From: Cichorium intybus
Taxonomy: Eukaryota; Streptophyta; Magnoliopsida; Asterales; Asteraceae
Assembly: GCA_023525715.1 (NCBI GenBank)
Contig: CM042013.1
Coordinates: 82,147,994 to 82,211,993, forward strand
Length of the DNA stretch: 64,000 nucleotides
Direction of reading: 5' to 3'
Shown piece by piece: positions 25,741 to 36,710 of the stretch. Below the pieces are notes generated by a model. That model had not been told where the DNA came from. It did no database searches and was given only the letters and a program-made list of their open reading frames with translations. The translations under genes and the position numbers were made by a program. Positions within the stretch are counted from its first letter, which is position 1, and every line of letters starts with the position of its first letter.

Positions 25741-26034
25741 ACGAGTGAAGCTGGTGACAAATAACGGCAAAGCGAGACAATTCAAACTTATCTTCAACTC
25801 TGTTTGTGATTATCTTGAAATTCAAATTCAGATAAGCCTGCCGCATGGATTAAAACCCTCCGCGACGCGAGTCCCAAATTCAAACTTATCTTCAAATCGC
25901 GAAACATATTCACGCGCGGTGCGGATTCAAGGAACCTGCGTCGCGTTTGTGTAAAATCCCTAAAATGACCCCACACATGTTCTTTTCTTACCGTAACACC
26001 ATTTAAAATTTTAAAATACAAAATTTACAAGCGA

Positions 26035-26110
26035 TCGGGTTGCCTCCCGCCAAGCGCTAAGTTTAACATCTTCAGCCAGACATATACTTACCTGACTACT
26101 CCACATATTC
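26035..26110 (-). ncRNA. Splice-donor-like site and tandem hairpins, minus-strand Athila
   Basis: Minus strand: CAGGTAAGTATATG, then GTCTGGCTGAAGAT (weaker stem 1), spacer TTAAACTTAGCGCTTG, then CGGG-AGGCAA-CCCG. Same placement after the integrase stop as at 36549-36609. Confidence 0.6.
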
Positions 26111-26162
26111 TGGACTTTCAGTCACAAACTCGACTGCTTCCACCTCCAACTTCTGGAATTTG

Positions 26163-26453
26163 CGTTAAGTGACATAAGGTTTTAATCTATGCCCGTTAAC
26201 TTTGAATGGTGGTCCTCCTTTGAAGTCTCGGATTTCCACAGTGCCATAATCTGTAACAGTAACAACCTCATACGGTCCATTCCACTTGCTCCTTAGCTTC
26301 CCAGGGAACATCTTCAGCATCGAATTATAAAGCCACACTTTCTGCCCTACCATAAAGGTCTTCAGTTTAAGTTCGGCATCGTGGTACCTCTTCAGCTTCG
26401 ACTTGTATGTAGAGGCATTTTCATAGGCCTCATCACATAACTCCTCCAGCTCG
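26163..26453 (-). pseudogene. Athila integrase C-terminus, minus-strand copy
   Basis: Reads ELEELCDEAYENA through VWLYNSMLKMFPGK, KWNGPYEVV and FKVNGHRLKPY, the integrase C-terminal domain of Athila-type Gypsy. The rest of the integrase lies at 40912-41574, beyond the inserted plus-strand Athila. Confidence 0.85.
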
Positions 26454-26458
26454 GTCAA

Positions 26459-27553
26459 TGACAACGCCTAGTAATATCACATATTTTAGTCGTTGTTGAG
26501 CCCTATTCTTAGTGAAATTATATCATATATCTACTGGTATTACTCATTTTTCGTGCCAGCACTTGTTTGGAAAGAAATAATGAAAACAGGGACTAAAAGC
26601 GCGCAATTTGGAAGAAGTTTGAAGATCAAGGGAAAATCAGTAAATACGTACGTGCGCCGCGGAAAACATCAAGGCGCAACGCGGTGATGAGGCGGTGGAA
26701 CACATTCAAATTCCGAAGAAACGGGGATAAACCCCTACGCGCGGCGCGGGATCCAAAAATGCGCGGTGCGGTCTCGAGATTTTTGCAACTATAAATAGAG
26801 GCTTTTAGGTCGAAAAAATTAGCGAAGACCTGGTGTAGAATCGACCCCCAAGGCTCTTTGACTCCGAGATTCAGCTTCAAGAAACCATCTTTTGGTATTT
26901 CTATGTTTTTACATTTAATTTTCATTTAGTTCAATAGTTAGTTTTAGTAGCTAGTATCTTTGGGAGTGAGAACCATTGATATTTAGTGCTAGTTTCTGTT
27001 TTTGGATTCTTTTGTTACTGTTTTGGAACCTTGGAATCTGTTTTGGTTGATAATAATCATTCAGTTTATGTTAAGTGTTGGTTTTTCGGTATTTATGCTT
27101 GTTATTGGATTGTGGATGTTTGTTTTATGTTTGGATGTTTGAATGACCTTGATTGGACTGATTTCCCTTGCTGATTTCAGTGACCAACTAGGGTTAGATT
27201 GTTGGTTTGGACTTAGCCAGTGACTGTTCATTTGGACATTAGTTATTGGTTCAGTTTATGCGTGGTTTATGTTTGATGTTGAATTGCCTTTGTTTGCTTC
27301 TGAATTAGAGATGCACTTCTGATTTCAGCAAGTGACTAGGTTTGGTTAGTAGTTTTAGTTTAGTTTAGGCTGTTTGGAATTGATAGTCAAAAGCTAGGAA
27401 CTAGGTCCTCTGACTGTAGCTGTGACACTGCAGTTGGTAATCTGTCACCTGACTCGACCACGTAACTCCGGTGGATCGACCCTGACTTCCACTGTGCTAA
27501 GTGAGAGTGAGGTTTTCTTATTTTTGACCGCATGACGACCGCTGCGCATGTCA
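26459..27553 (+). repeat. 5' LTR of the composite Athila (1,095 bp)
   Basis: CpG words at about 26660-26770 (GCGCCGCGG, GCGCAACGCGG, GCGCGGCGCGGG, GCGCGGTGCGG), TATA box CTATAAATAG at 26789-26798, then a T-rich leader. The last 130 bp include a short inverted repeat GTGACA...TGTCAC (27421-27450). Small open frames inside are not considered genes. Confidence 0.92.
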
Positions 27554-27556
27554 AAT

Positions 27557-27576
27557 TTTGGCGCCGTTGCCGAGGA
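27557..27576 (+). other. First primer-binding site of the composite Athila
   Basis: TTTGGCGCCGTTGCCG at 3 bases after the LTR, the Athila-type site matching the 3' end of tRNA-Asp. One base differs from the second site (30575-30594). Confidence 0.85.
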
Positions 27577-27666
27577 GTTGTGCGCTTAGGATAGACGATC
27601 AGTAGGATTGTTTCTTTTGATGTTTGATTTTAGGTTTTTGATTTTTGGTATGTGTACGTCTTCATA

Positions 27667-28918
27667 ATGGGCGATTACATGTACCCGGATCAGTATGAGT
27701 ATTATGAAAATCCGGCCGACAACTATTACGAGGATGATTGCTACAATGGATCATTCGATGACAATGGATGGTGGACCGAGGAATCATCTCAACCTGAAAA
27801 TCCTGCAATTTGGGCCCAACTTTGGGTACACATGTATAACACCTACCAAGTGCAGAAGGATCAGGCTGATGCTCTTGAAAGGCTGCAAGTTTCATTAGTT
27901 AAGTTAGAGAAAAGTTGGAAATATCTGCCACCCTCGCCAGAACCTGAGGCGAGTGGTTTTTATACCAATGATATGGTGTGTGAACCTGCATCACCTGAAT
28001 ATGTGATGGAAGGGCACACACCTTGGGAAAGTCAAGAGACCACCGAGATAGTCGAACAGTTTGTTGAGGAAGGTTGTAGGTGACAATGCTACCTCTGACT
28101 CAACAACTGTTGATGTTTTTGAGAATGTTAATAATGTTGATCTGGTGAAGAGTGAATCTATACCATCAATAGACAATTTGGTTGATGAGGATGTTGTGGA
28201 GGGGGCTGTAAGTGACAGTACAGACCCCAGCCCAACGATTCCCGAAAATTTTGAAATTATTGATACTTTTGATGGAGGGGGCGTAGATGACAATACTAGC
28301 TCCGATCCTGTAGTTTTTGAAAATTTTGAACATTTTGAAAGTAAAGATCTGGTGATGGGTGACTTTACACCACCAGATGAAACCAGTCGCTCACTCTTGG
28401 TCCCAATCCACTTGTTGGACGATGACCAAGATAATGATGACGATGTTATGGTTTTCAAAAATAAGAAACTTGATTTTCTCACCACTCATGACCCATTAAT
28501 GAGTGGAAAATTAGATGTGATAAATACCATCGACGATGACATTTGGGAGCATACAAATATTATGCCTCCCGATCCCATTCGATTGGAAAACCTTTTTTGG
28601 TACTGCAAGCCAAAATTGCAAACTGAAGATAGCACGCGAGACACAGGCAAAATGAAATCTGCAAAACAATTACTGGGAGAGGCATTGGGCGCGCTCCACG
28701 TTAAGCCGGTGATGTTGAAGAGGCACCTAAGGAAGGACCGAGCTTGGAGGTTTAAAGCCACTTCTAAGCATTTACGCGAAATAATCAGAAAACGACAACC
28801 GGGCAGCAGCAGAGGAACCGGCAAACCATTTGACCCGGGGAAATCGGAGTATGGAATCAGCGAGGAGACGGTGGTGACTGAAATTTAATGGAGTCAAATG
28901 GTGTACGATCCACCGTAG
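27667..28918 (+). pseudogene. ORFx, first copy: uncharacterised 418-codon retrotransposon gene
   Basis: I do not recognise this protein. From ATG at 27667 (MGDYMYPDQYEYY) it is open to about 28070, where a 2-base loss shifts the frame; it continues in the next frame to TAA at 28886. The other copy (56285-57523) is open at both lesions and ends ...YDPP then TAG, as this copy would at 28916, so the ancestral frame was about 418 codons. Layout: Tyr/Asp/Asn-rich N-terminus (1-45), a helical stretch with WAQLWVHMYNTYQVQKDQ (about 50-85), a long acidic Ser/Thr/Asp/Val-rich middle, IHLLDDDQ, and a basic C-terminus (LKRHLRKDRAWRFKATSKHL, about 355-375). No signal peptide, membrane span or zinc knuckle is seen. 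It begins 90 bp after the primer site, where gag would normally be. Confidence 0.75.
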
Positions 28919-29213
28919 CTGCAGAAAGGCGGTCCAGCTAAAAGACCGAGCAAAGAAGCGCTTTCGGGAGGCAACCCGACATTTCGGTAAGTATTTTTAA
29001 TTTTTGTTTTTATTTTATTTTGTGAAAATGTCCTGGCATAACTTGGAAATTCAATGGAGTCAAATGGTGTACGATCCACCGTAGCTGCAGAAAGACGGTC
29101 CAGCTAAAAGACCGAGCAAAGAAGCGCTTTCGGGAGGCAACCCGACATTTCGGTAAGTATTTTTAATTTTTGTTTTTGTTTTTATTTTGTCAAAATATCA
29201 CTTGGAAAATTTT
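28888..29213 (+). repeat. 166-bp tandem duplication including the hairpin pair
   Basis: ATGGAGTCAAATGGTG starts at 28888 and again at 29054, and the following ~160 bp is nearly identical. The second hairpin pair is at 29096-29114 and 29130-29145. Confidence 0.92.
28930..28979 (+). ncRNA. Tandem RNA hairpins after ORFx (unit 1)
   Basis: Hairpin 1: CGGTC, loop, GACCG (28930-28948). Hairpin 2: TCGGG-AGGCAA-CCCGA (28964-28979), separated by a GCGCT-containing spacer. The same pair, with compensating base changes, follows pol at 36563-36609 and occurs in two other elements. Likely a structured RNA signal; its role is unknown. Confidence 0.6.
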
Positions 29214-30438
29214 TCAAAATGTCCTGGCATAACTCGAGTGTGGGGTGGTCGAACGGGTTTTAAAAATACGGAAAAATCGCGAAAAAAATAGAAAATTACA
29301 AGTTAGCGCCACTAACTTTTAATGTTAGTGACGCTAACCCTTGGTCAAACGTGGTCAACTCTCTTGCTTCTTCTCGTCGCTAAGATTGGAACCCCTTCCC
29401 CTCCTTTGCGTCTGCCGACTCCAAACACGCATACACCCGCCGATTTTCAATTTTTTTTTCGTGAAATTGATCCAACCAATCTGCAATTAAGCATACAAGG
29501 TATGTATCTCAACTTTCCCTTTCATGATTTCATGCAAATGTAGCTCGTTTTTGGGGGTTTTGAGCCGATTTTGGGGTTTCGGGTTTCGCGACCTTTAACC
29601 TCAAATCGAGCCATCTCTTGCTTGTTTTTCTTGAAATTGAAGCCTAGGGTTTCTTAATCGGTAGGTTAGCAACACATTGGCATCTTCAATTTGACAAAAA
29701 CAGGTCGAAAATCGAAAAAACGAAAATTAGGGCCCGTTTTTGGGGTTTTCGGAAAACCGGAACCTTCAACCTCAAATCGATGGTTTTTTGGTTTGTTATT
29801 CGACAAATTACCACCTAGGGTTTCTTAATCGCTGTCTTAGCTACCTATTGATGCATTCAATTTGATGAAAACAACAAAAATTTCAGAAATTTGTGAATTA
29901 GGGTCGAAATTAGGGTTCTTCGGGCTTTCGCTCGATTTGGTGGATTTGTAGCTCGATTTTCCTAAAATTGACAGAGGGCTTTTGTTAATGGTTAATTTAG
30001 GATGCTATTGGTGTGTTCAATTTGATAAAAACATGTCCGAATCGAAAATCAAGAAAACTAGGGTTCATATTTGGGGTTTTTGACCTAAATGAGAAATTAG
30101 GGAAATTTTAGGTTGTTTTTTTGAAATTAAACTTAGGGATTTTGTTAGTCTCTAGTTTAGGAACATATTGGTGCAATCAATTTGAAAAACGGACTACAAT
30201 TGAAAAATCGAAAAATCTGGGGATTTTCGTGCATACTTGCGACGCGGTCATCTTCATTCGGCGCCGCAGACCTTCAACCTTGAGCGACGGACACTGGATC
30301 TTATCCCGTCTGCGCGTCGCGACCTTGACACTTCGGCGTCGCGGAGACAGGGAATCAGCAAGGACAACAACTCGCAATAAATAATTTTCTTTTGTGTATT
30401 TTGCAATTTTTAATATGTTTGTTAGTATCTTGCCAAAC
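29214..30438 (+). other. Repeat-rich leader or foreign U3 between ORFx and the half-LTR
   Basis: No gene. Four degenerate units of about 160-170 bp start near 29644, 29815, 29974 and 30134, each with TTTCTTAAT or TTTTGTTA, then TATTGGTG and TTCAATTTGA. Upstream is a splice-donor-like CAAGGTATGT (about 29498). A CpG-word cluster (30238-30350, GCGACGCGG, GCGCGTCGCGA, GGCGTCGCGG) precedes a TATA-like CAATAAATAA (about 30374-30383). This looks like the promoter half of a different Athila LTR. Confidence 0.55.
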
Positions 30439-30571
30439 TGTGACACTGCAGTTGGTAATCTGTCACCTGACTCGACCACGTAACTCCTGTGGATCGACCC
30501 TGACTTCCACTGTGCTAAGTGAGAGTGAGGTTTTCTTATTTTTGACCGCATGACGACCGCTGCGCATGTCA
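30439..30571 (+). repeat. Internal half-LTR (last 133 bp of an Athila LTR)
   Basis: Nearly identical to 27421-27553, the end of the 5' LTR, from GTGACACTGCAG to GCGCATGTCA. Sequence upstream of it is unrelated to the 5' LTR. Confidence 0.9.
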
Positions 30572-30574
30572 AAT

Positions 30575-30594
30575 TTTGGCGCCGTTGCCGGGGA
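30575..30594 (+). other. Second primer-binding site of the composite Athila
   Basis: TTTGGCGCCGTTGCCG followed by GGGA, the canonical Athila site, three bases after the half-LTR and about 120 bp before gag. This is the site a normal autonomous Athila would use. Confidence 0.85.
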
Positions 30595-30711
30595 GTTGTG
30601 AGCTTGAGATTAGGTGATTTGTAGGACTTGCTAGTTAGTTTCTTTTTAGTTGGTTAGTAATTTTTGATTTCTGGTTTTATTTTTATTTTTTCTGGCGTGT
30701 TGCATTAGTGC

Positions 30712-32290
30712 ATGCGTACCCGTAGGGGTGAGCAATTATCCCATTTGCTTTTTGATTCAGAGATTGAGCAAACTACGCGCAAGATCCGTGCACGTAGGCG
30801 TTTGAATACAATGAGTTTTAGTACTGTCAGTAGTAGTATGGTAGGTGTTGCCTAGGAACCCTCGGGTGAGGCAACGGGGATGTCATTTATTCCCCCGGTT
30901 TCAGAATTTCACATTGGGAGCACGAGTGCTACTGGTGGTGCAGCTTCAGCCCCTGCACCTATACCTTCATGCACTCCGCCGTCGATTCCACCATTTCAAC
31001 CTTTATCCCAACCTCAATCCACAAACCCATTTACATCTACCATGTCTTGGGGAGCGCCGACCCGTGATGGCACCCCAATATCTAGACATCAGACACCCAT
31101 TTCCCAACCCAATTCTCAACCAGCACCAGTACTTTTTAAACCTCAAACCACATTCCAACCTATACCACCACAACAACAATACCAGCAACCACCTCAGCAG
31201 CAGTACTAGTATCAAGAGGCTGAGGAGAGATATGATGAAGAAAACGAAGGATGGGTTCCACCAGCACCACAGCAACCATGGAACCGAGGTCGGGGACCTC
31301 CAAGAAAAGCACAGCAGTATCAACCACCACAACGTCAGCAGAGATACAATGATCATCACTTTTACGGTAATCCTGCTCAACCTTTGTATTTTGCACAACC
31401 GAATGGGCAATCGGTTGCATCGCACTTCTAACCACGGGAGTACGATGACTCGTCGCCCATTTACATTCCTGATGATATAGAATCTCAAGTAGAAATTAGG
31501 CCCCAGTTGATAGGAATATTAACTCAATTTAGAGGTTATAAGACTGATGATCCATACAATCACTTGTATGAGTTCATAGCTATTGCAAATGCTAATACTC
31601 CTAGACACACCAATAGGGATACTTTTAGGTTAATATTATTTCCTTTCACATTAAAGGATAAGGCCAAATACTGGTTCACATCTCTTCGACCTAATAGTAT
31701 CACTAGTTGGGACCAACTTAAGGCGAAGTTTCTACAAGAATTCTATCTAGTTAGTAAAACCATAGAAGTTAGGCGCGCAATTTAAAACTTTCAGCAGAAG
31801 CCTGGAGAGGCTTTCCACGAAGCGTTTGATAGATTAAAGGAGCTACTGCATTCATGTCCGCACCACGAGGTTCCTAGATGGCAGCTAGTGAAGTTGTTCT
31901 TTGAAGGAGTAAGTGAGACGCATCAAGCAATGATAAATGCCTCATCAAGTGGGACATTTATGTGGCAAGAGCCAGAGGATACTTGGAATTTCTTAGAGCA
32001 GTTGAGCTTAGGATCTACGGTCAGTGGATCCATAAAGGACAATACAGTCTACGTAGCGAACATAGAAGCAGAAAATAAGTGGAAGACATAAATGCAGAAG
32101 GAGCTCAGTGTTGTGACTAAGAAGGTTAATCAAATGCTCACAAGGTTTCAACAAGAGAATGGAGCATATATATTGCATGGGCAAGTTATATGTAATATAT
32201 GTGGTGAAATAGGACATAATCACAATGAGTGCTCAATGACTCAGGAGGAAATTAGTCAAGTGCACGGGTATGGTCAATTCTATAATGCAA
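30712..32290 (+). pseudogene. Athila gag (five in-frame stops)
   Basis: One continuous frame from ATG at 30712 (MRTRRGEQLSHLLF) shared with the downstream pol frame. Stops lie near 30853, 31207, 31429, 31783 and 32089. Pro/Gln-rich N-terminal third (about 30960-31420), then the Gypsy retrotransposon gag core with DDPYNHLYEF, FPFTLKDKAKYWF and SWDQLKAKFLQEF (31500-31790), then zinc knuckle CNICGEIGHNHNEC (32191-32232). Gag would form the particle and bind element RNA. The stops mean it cannot do so now. Confidence 0.88.
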
Positions 32291-35270
32291 CACGACCATT
32301 TCGGAACAATCAGCAGCGAGAGGTGAGACAACCACCAGTGAGACAGCAGCAGACGCAACCTACGCCTCCAGTAGGAAATATGAGCATTGGCATACATGAA
32401 ATTTTTGGAATGTTAGTTAAGCTTCAGGAAGTGGAGGATGCCAATTCAAAAGCAATTCTGAGGATAGGGGAATTGATCATTAAGATGGAGGAAAATAGAG
32501 CACAAGAGAAGACGCAACCAGCAAAAGTGCAAGTGAATGAAGTCATCACACTCAGGAGCGGGAAGAAAGTAGATAACAAGGTTGCAGCTCCACCAGCAGA
32601 AGAGGATAGTGATGTAGAAATAATTTTTGATGAAAAAGAAGAGCTGGAAAAGGAAAAGGAAAAAAGGAAGGAAGAGCAAGCAAAGCAGAAGAAACAAACA
32701 AGTACATGGGAGAAGGGGGAAACAAGCAGGACAGTTCCCTTCCCCACAGCTTTGGAAAAGCTAGAGAAAAGACCATATAGGCAAAAGGGACCGCAGGCAG
32801 AAGATATGTGGGAACTGTTTAGTCAAATCAAAGTTAACATTCCATTAGTTAAACTTATCAAGGAAGTTCCTGCCTATGCAAAGTTTCTCAAGGATATGTG
32901 CATTCACAAAAAGCATATTTTATCCTATTTGCCTAAAATGATTAGTTTACCTGAGAATGTAAGTTCTATTTTAATGGATGCATTGCCTCCCAAGATGAAG
33001 GATCCTGGGGTTCCTCTCATCTCTGTTGACTTAGGTGATGTGCACATTAAGAGAGCTATGTTAGATTTAGGTGCGAGTGTGAACATTTTACCGGGACAAC
33101 TTTTTGATAAGTATGACTTCGGTACTCTAAGATCTACAGATGTAATTCTTCAACTTGCTGATAAGTCTACAAAGATTCCTAGGGGAATGTTGTCAGATGT
33201 TATCATTAAGGTGAGAGATTTTTACTACCCAGCAGATTTCTTAGTTCAGGACACTCGTCAGGCAGCCAATGGAGAGCAACCGACAATCATCTTAGGGCGA
33301 CCCTTCTTGGCCACGGCTAATGCAAACAACTGTCGTACGGGGGAGATGGGGATTTCCTTTGGGCATAGGCAAACTAAGATCAACATTTTTAATGCCAAAG
33401 GTAGTACCATAGAGGATGAAGAATGCTACCAGGTGGACATCATAGATGAGTTAGTGCAGCAGTATACACTAGAAGTGTTACAGCAAGAGGTGATGGAGAC
33501 TCAAGAAGAAGGAGAGGCTGAGCAGGAAAAGAAAGAAGAAGCAGCAGATAAGGACAGAAGTACGAAGTATGAGGAATGCGCGCATATAGAGAAGTTGCCG
33601 ACAGAGATTCCCAAGGCGTTAAAACCATCATTGCAGGAACCACCGAAGCTAGAATTAAAACCATTACCAGCTCATTTAAAGTATGCCTTTCTGGGAGAGA
33701 ATGATACTTTACCAGTGATTTTAGCAGCAAACTTAACAGAGGGACAAGAAAAGGAATTACTCAAGATATTGTCCAGGCATAAGGAGGCTATTGGGTGGAC
33801 AATCACAGATTTAAAAGGAATTAGTCCAACCACATGTATGCATCGAATCATCACAGAAGAAGGAGCTAAACCTGCCAGAGACACGCAGAGAAGATTGAAT
33901 CCAAATCTGAAGGAAGGTGTGGAAAAGGAAGTTCTAAAATGGCTGGATGCTGGGATCATATATCCGATCTCTGATAGTGAATGGGTCAGCCCGACACAGA
34001 CAGTGCCGAAGAAATCCGAAATAACTGTTGTGGATACCAAAGATGGTGACAAAGTTTCCACAAGACCCGTGACTGGATGGAGAGTATGTATCGACTACCG
34101 AAAACTCAATGCCGCTACATCCAAGGACCATTTTCCTTTACCATTCATCGATCAGATTGTGGAAAAGTTAGCTGGACAGAAGTATTATTGTTTCTTGGAT
34201 GGCTATTCTAGGTATAATCAGATTGCCATTCACCAGAGGATCAAGCAAAGACCACATTCACATGTCCATATGGTACTTTTCCGTTCTGCAGAATGCCATT
34301 TGGGTTGTGTAATGCGCCTGCTACATTTCAACGGTGTATGATGGTGATATTCTCCGACATGATTGGTGACGCTTTGGAAATCTTCATGGACGACTTCTCG
34401 ATTTTTGGATCAACATTTGAAGCTTGCTTGAGTCAATTGGAAAAGGTATTACAAAGATGTCTTGAATCTAATCTGGTGCTTTCTTGGGAGAAAAGTCATT
34501 TCATGGTGAGAGAAGGAATAGTTTTAGGGCATGTTGTCTCTGAGAGAGGATTTGAGGTAGATCGTGCTAAGGTTAAGGTTATTTCTAGGTTGCCACCCCC
34601 GACATCCGTGAAAGGGGCTCGATCTTTTCTAGGTCATGCTGGTTTCTACCGTAGATTCATTAAGGATTTTAGTACTATCTCCAAACCTCTTTGTGGCCTT
34701 TTGTTGAAGGACGCACCATTTATTTTTGATGAAGAATGTGTAAAAGCATTTAACATCTTAAAAAATAAATTGGTCGAGGCCCCCATCCTAAAACCTCCTG
34801 ATTGGACCCAACCTTTTGAAATTATGTGTGATGCTAGTGATTATGCTGCTGGTGCAGTATTAGGTCAAAAGATTGATAGGAAACCAGTAGTCATATGCTA
34901 TGCTAGTAAAACTTTTTCCGAGGCTCAATTAAATTACACAACCACCGAAAAAGAGTTACTTGCTGTAGTATTTGCATTAGACAATTTCAGGTCCTACATC
35001 TGGGGATCCAAGGTGGTAGTCTATACTGACCACAGTGTTGTTCGACACCTGTTGGCCAAGATTGATCAGGTGGATACTTCTGTTGCAAGAATTCGATGTG
35101 GAAATCACGGACAAGAAGGGAGCAGAGAATGTAGTAGCAGATCATCTTTCTCGACTGCCAGCAGAAGGATTGGAAGCAGGAATAAAGGATTCCTTCCCAG
35201 ATGAGCAGCTGCTGGAACTTACTGAGTTACTGGAGCCCCATGGTACGCAAATTACGTGAATTTTCTGGCC
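32291..35270 (+). pseudogene. Athila protease, reverse transcriptase and RNase H
   Basis: Continues the gag frame to 34341. Order: Glu/Lys-rich linker (32400-32750), retropepsin with LDLGASVN (about 33055-33085) and ILGRPFLATA (33290), RT from about 33880 with WRVCIDYRKLNAAT (34078) and CFLDGYSRYNQIAI (34190). A frameshift near 34250 moves the rest to 34293-35204: MPFGLCNAPATFQRCM, the catalytic FMDD (34383-34394), then RNase H with MCDASDYAAGAVLG (34823) and TTEKELLAVVFAL. A second shift near 35062, where about 15 bp seem lost, moves ADHLSRLPAE to another frame. These enzymes would copy element RNA into DNA in the particle. Two frameshifts make this copy inactive. Confidence 0.9.
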
Positions 35271-35315
35271 ACGGGAGCAATACCAAAACATTGGACTAAA
35301 CAAATGCAAAAGCAG

Positions 35316-36547
35316 TTCGCACATACGCAAAGAGATTTATTTGGGACGACCCTGACCTTTTCAAGGTAGGTGAGGATCAAATAATTCGTCGATGTGTGCC
35401 TGATAGCGAAATCGAGGAGGTATTGGGACATTGTCATGCTTCAGCATGTGGAGGATATTTCAGCGGTAAGAAAACAGGATATAAGGTTCTAGAATCTGGA
35501 TTGTACTGGCCAACCATCTTCAGAGACGCACATAAAACTGCTAAGGAATGCCTCAACTACCAACAGCTGGGAAACATATTGAAAAGGGATCAAATGCCCT
35601 TAAACCCAATTTTGGTAGTGGACATTTTCGATGTCTGGGGAATTGACTTTATGGGTCCATTTCCCATGTCAAATGGTTATGTTTACATTCTGGTAGCAGT
35701 GGATTATGTGTCTAAATGGATAGAGGCAGAGGCAACCCGCACGAATGACCACCATGTGGTGTGCAAATTCGTCAAGAAAAACATTTTCACCAGGTATGGA
35801 GTTCCACATGTGATCATAAGTGACGGAGGGTCTCATTTCAAGAATTTTAAATTTGGAAGGCTGCTAAAGCATTACGGGGTGAATCATCGGATTACAACAC
35901 CTTATCATCCTCAGACGAGCGGCCAAGTGGAAGTGTCCAATAGGCAGATAAAGGAAATTCTTCAAAAGACTGTCAAAACCAACACGAAAGATTGGTCACT
36001 AAGGTTAGATGATGCGTTGTGGGCATATCAAACTGCTTATAAGACACCGATCGGAACCACTCCGTATCGGTTGATTTATGGAAAAGGATGTCACTTGCCT
36101 GTGGAACTCGCCAACCGAGCCTTATGGGCAATCAAGCAAGTGAATATGGACTATACTGAAGCTGGAAAAGAACGGAAATTACAGTTGTCCGAGTTGGAGG
36201 AGCTACGAGACGAAGCATACGAGAATGCGGCTACATACAAGTCGAAAATGAAGCGATATCACGATGCTAAGCTCAGGCTGCAAACTTTTGAAGTTGAACA
36301 AAAAGTGTGGCTGTACAACTCACGGTTGAAAATGTTTCCCGGGAAACTGAGGAGTAAGTGGAATGGTCCCTATGAAGTGGTTAGTGTCACAGATTATGGT
36401 GCAATAGAGATTCGAGATTTCAAAGGCGGGCAACCGTTCAAAGTCAATGGGCACAGGCTCAAACCCTATGGCATTGCAGGCACATTTCAGAAATTGGAAA
36501 TGGAGACAGTGGAATTCGTGACAGACAGTCTTGTGTACACATCATAA
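35316..36547 (+). pseudogene. Athila integrase (longest intact domain)
   Basis: Open from a frameshift near 35316 to TAA at 36545. The zinc-binding HHCC domain reads HCHASACGG...CLNYQQLG, with the last Cys changed to Tyr. The catalytic core has Asp in WGIDFMGPF (about 35641), Asp in IISDGGSHF (about 35814) and Glu in GQVEVSNRQIKEI (about 35923). The C-terminal domain ends FKVNGHRLKPYG, as in the minus-strand copy at 26163-26453. It would insert element cDNA. It has no start codon of its own and would be made from gag-pol. The Cys-to-Tyr change should harm zinc binding. Confidence 0.9.
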
Positions 36548-36548
36548 G

Positions 36549-36609
36549 TCAGGTAAGTGCATGTCTGGCTGAAGACGTTAAACTTAGCGCTTGTCGGGAG
36601 GCAACCCGA
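36549..36609 (+). ncRNA. Splice-donor-like site and tandem hairpins after pol
   Basis: CAGGTAAGT (36550-36558) lies just after the pol stop and matches a plant 5' splice site. Then hairpin 1 GTCT-GGCTGA-AGAC (36563-36576), spacer TTAAACTTAGCGCTTG, hairpin 2 TCGGG-AGGCAA-CCCGA (36594-36609). The minus-strand Athila has the same order (26035-26110). Confidence 0.6.
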
Positions 36610-36710
36610 TCATCATGTGTATACTTGCATTGTTCAATAGGTAATAATTACACCCAATTGGTCACGGTAAGACAAGAGCAAGTGTGGGGTCATTTTGGTA
36701 AGTTTGCAAC

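Larger units (their letters stand above)
23513..26458 (-). mobile_element. Athila-type Gypsy, minus strand, 3' internal part
   Basis: Aligns on the minus strand to 36250-39496 of the plus-strand Athila: integrase C-terminus (26163-26453), hairpin pair (26035-26095), CpG words (25860-25945), env-like ORF (24482 to about 25740), CpG words (24175-24295), the conserved 3' non-coding block (about 23860-24150) and the GGTAAGGTGCATAAAT segment at 23520. The element is interrupted at 26458/40907 by the plus-strand Athila (duplication GTCAA) and continues at 40912-41574. Its gag, protease and RT are missing. Confidence 0.85.

Noticed and set aside
28486..28824. Minus frames antisense to ORFx (also 27991-28485 and 56913-57224 on the opposite strand)
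   Set aside because: Shadows of ORFx on the opposite strand. The ORFx frame is the one that stays collinear between the two copies apart from isolated lesions.
30177..30572. 131-codon minus frame across the CpG cluster and half-LTR
   Set aside because: Antisense to promoter and LTR sequence, no motif, and crosses a recombination boundary.
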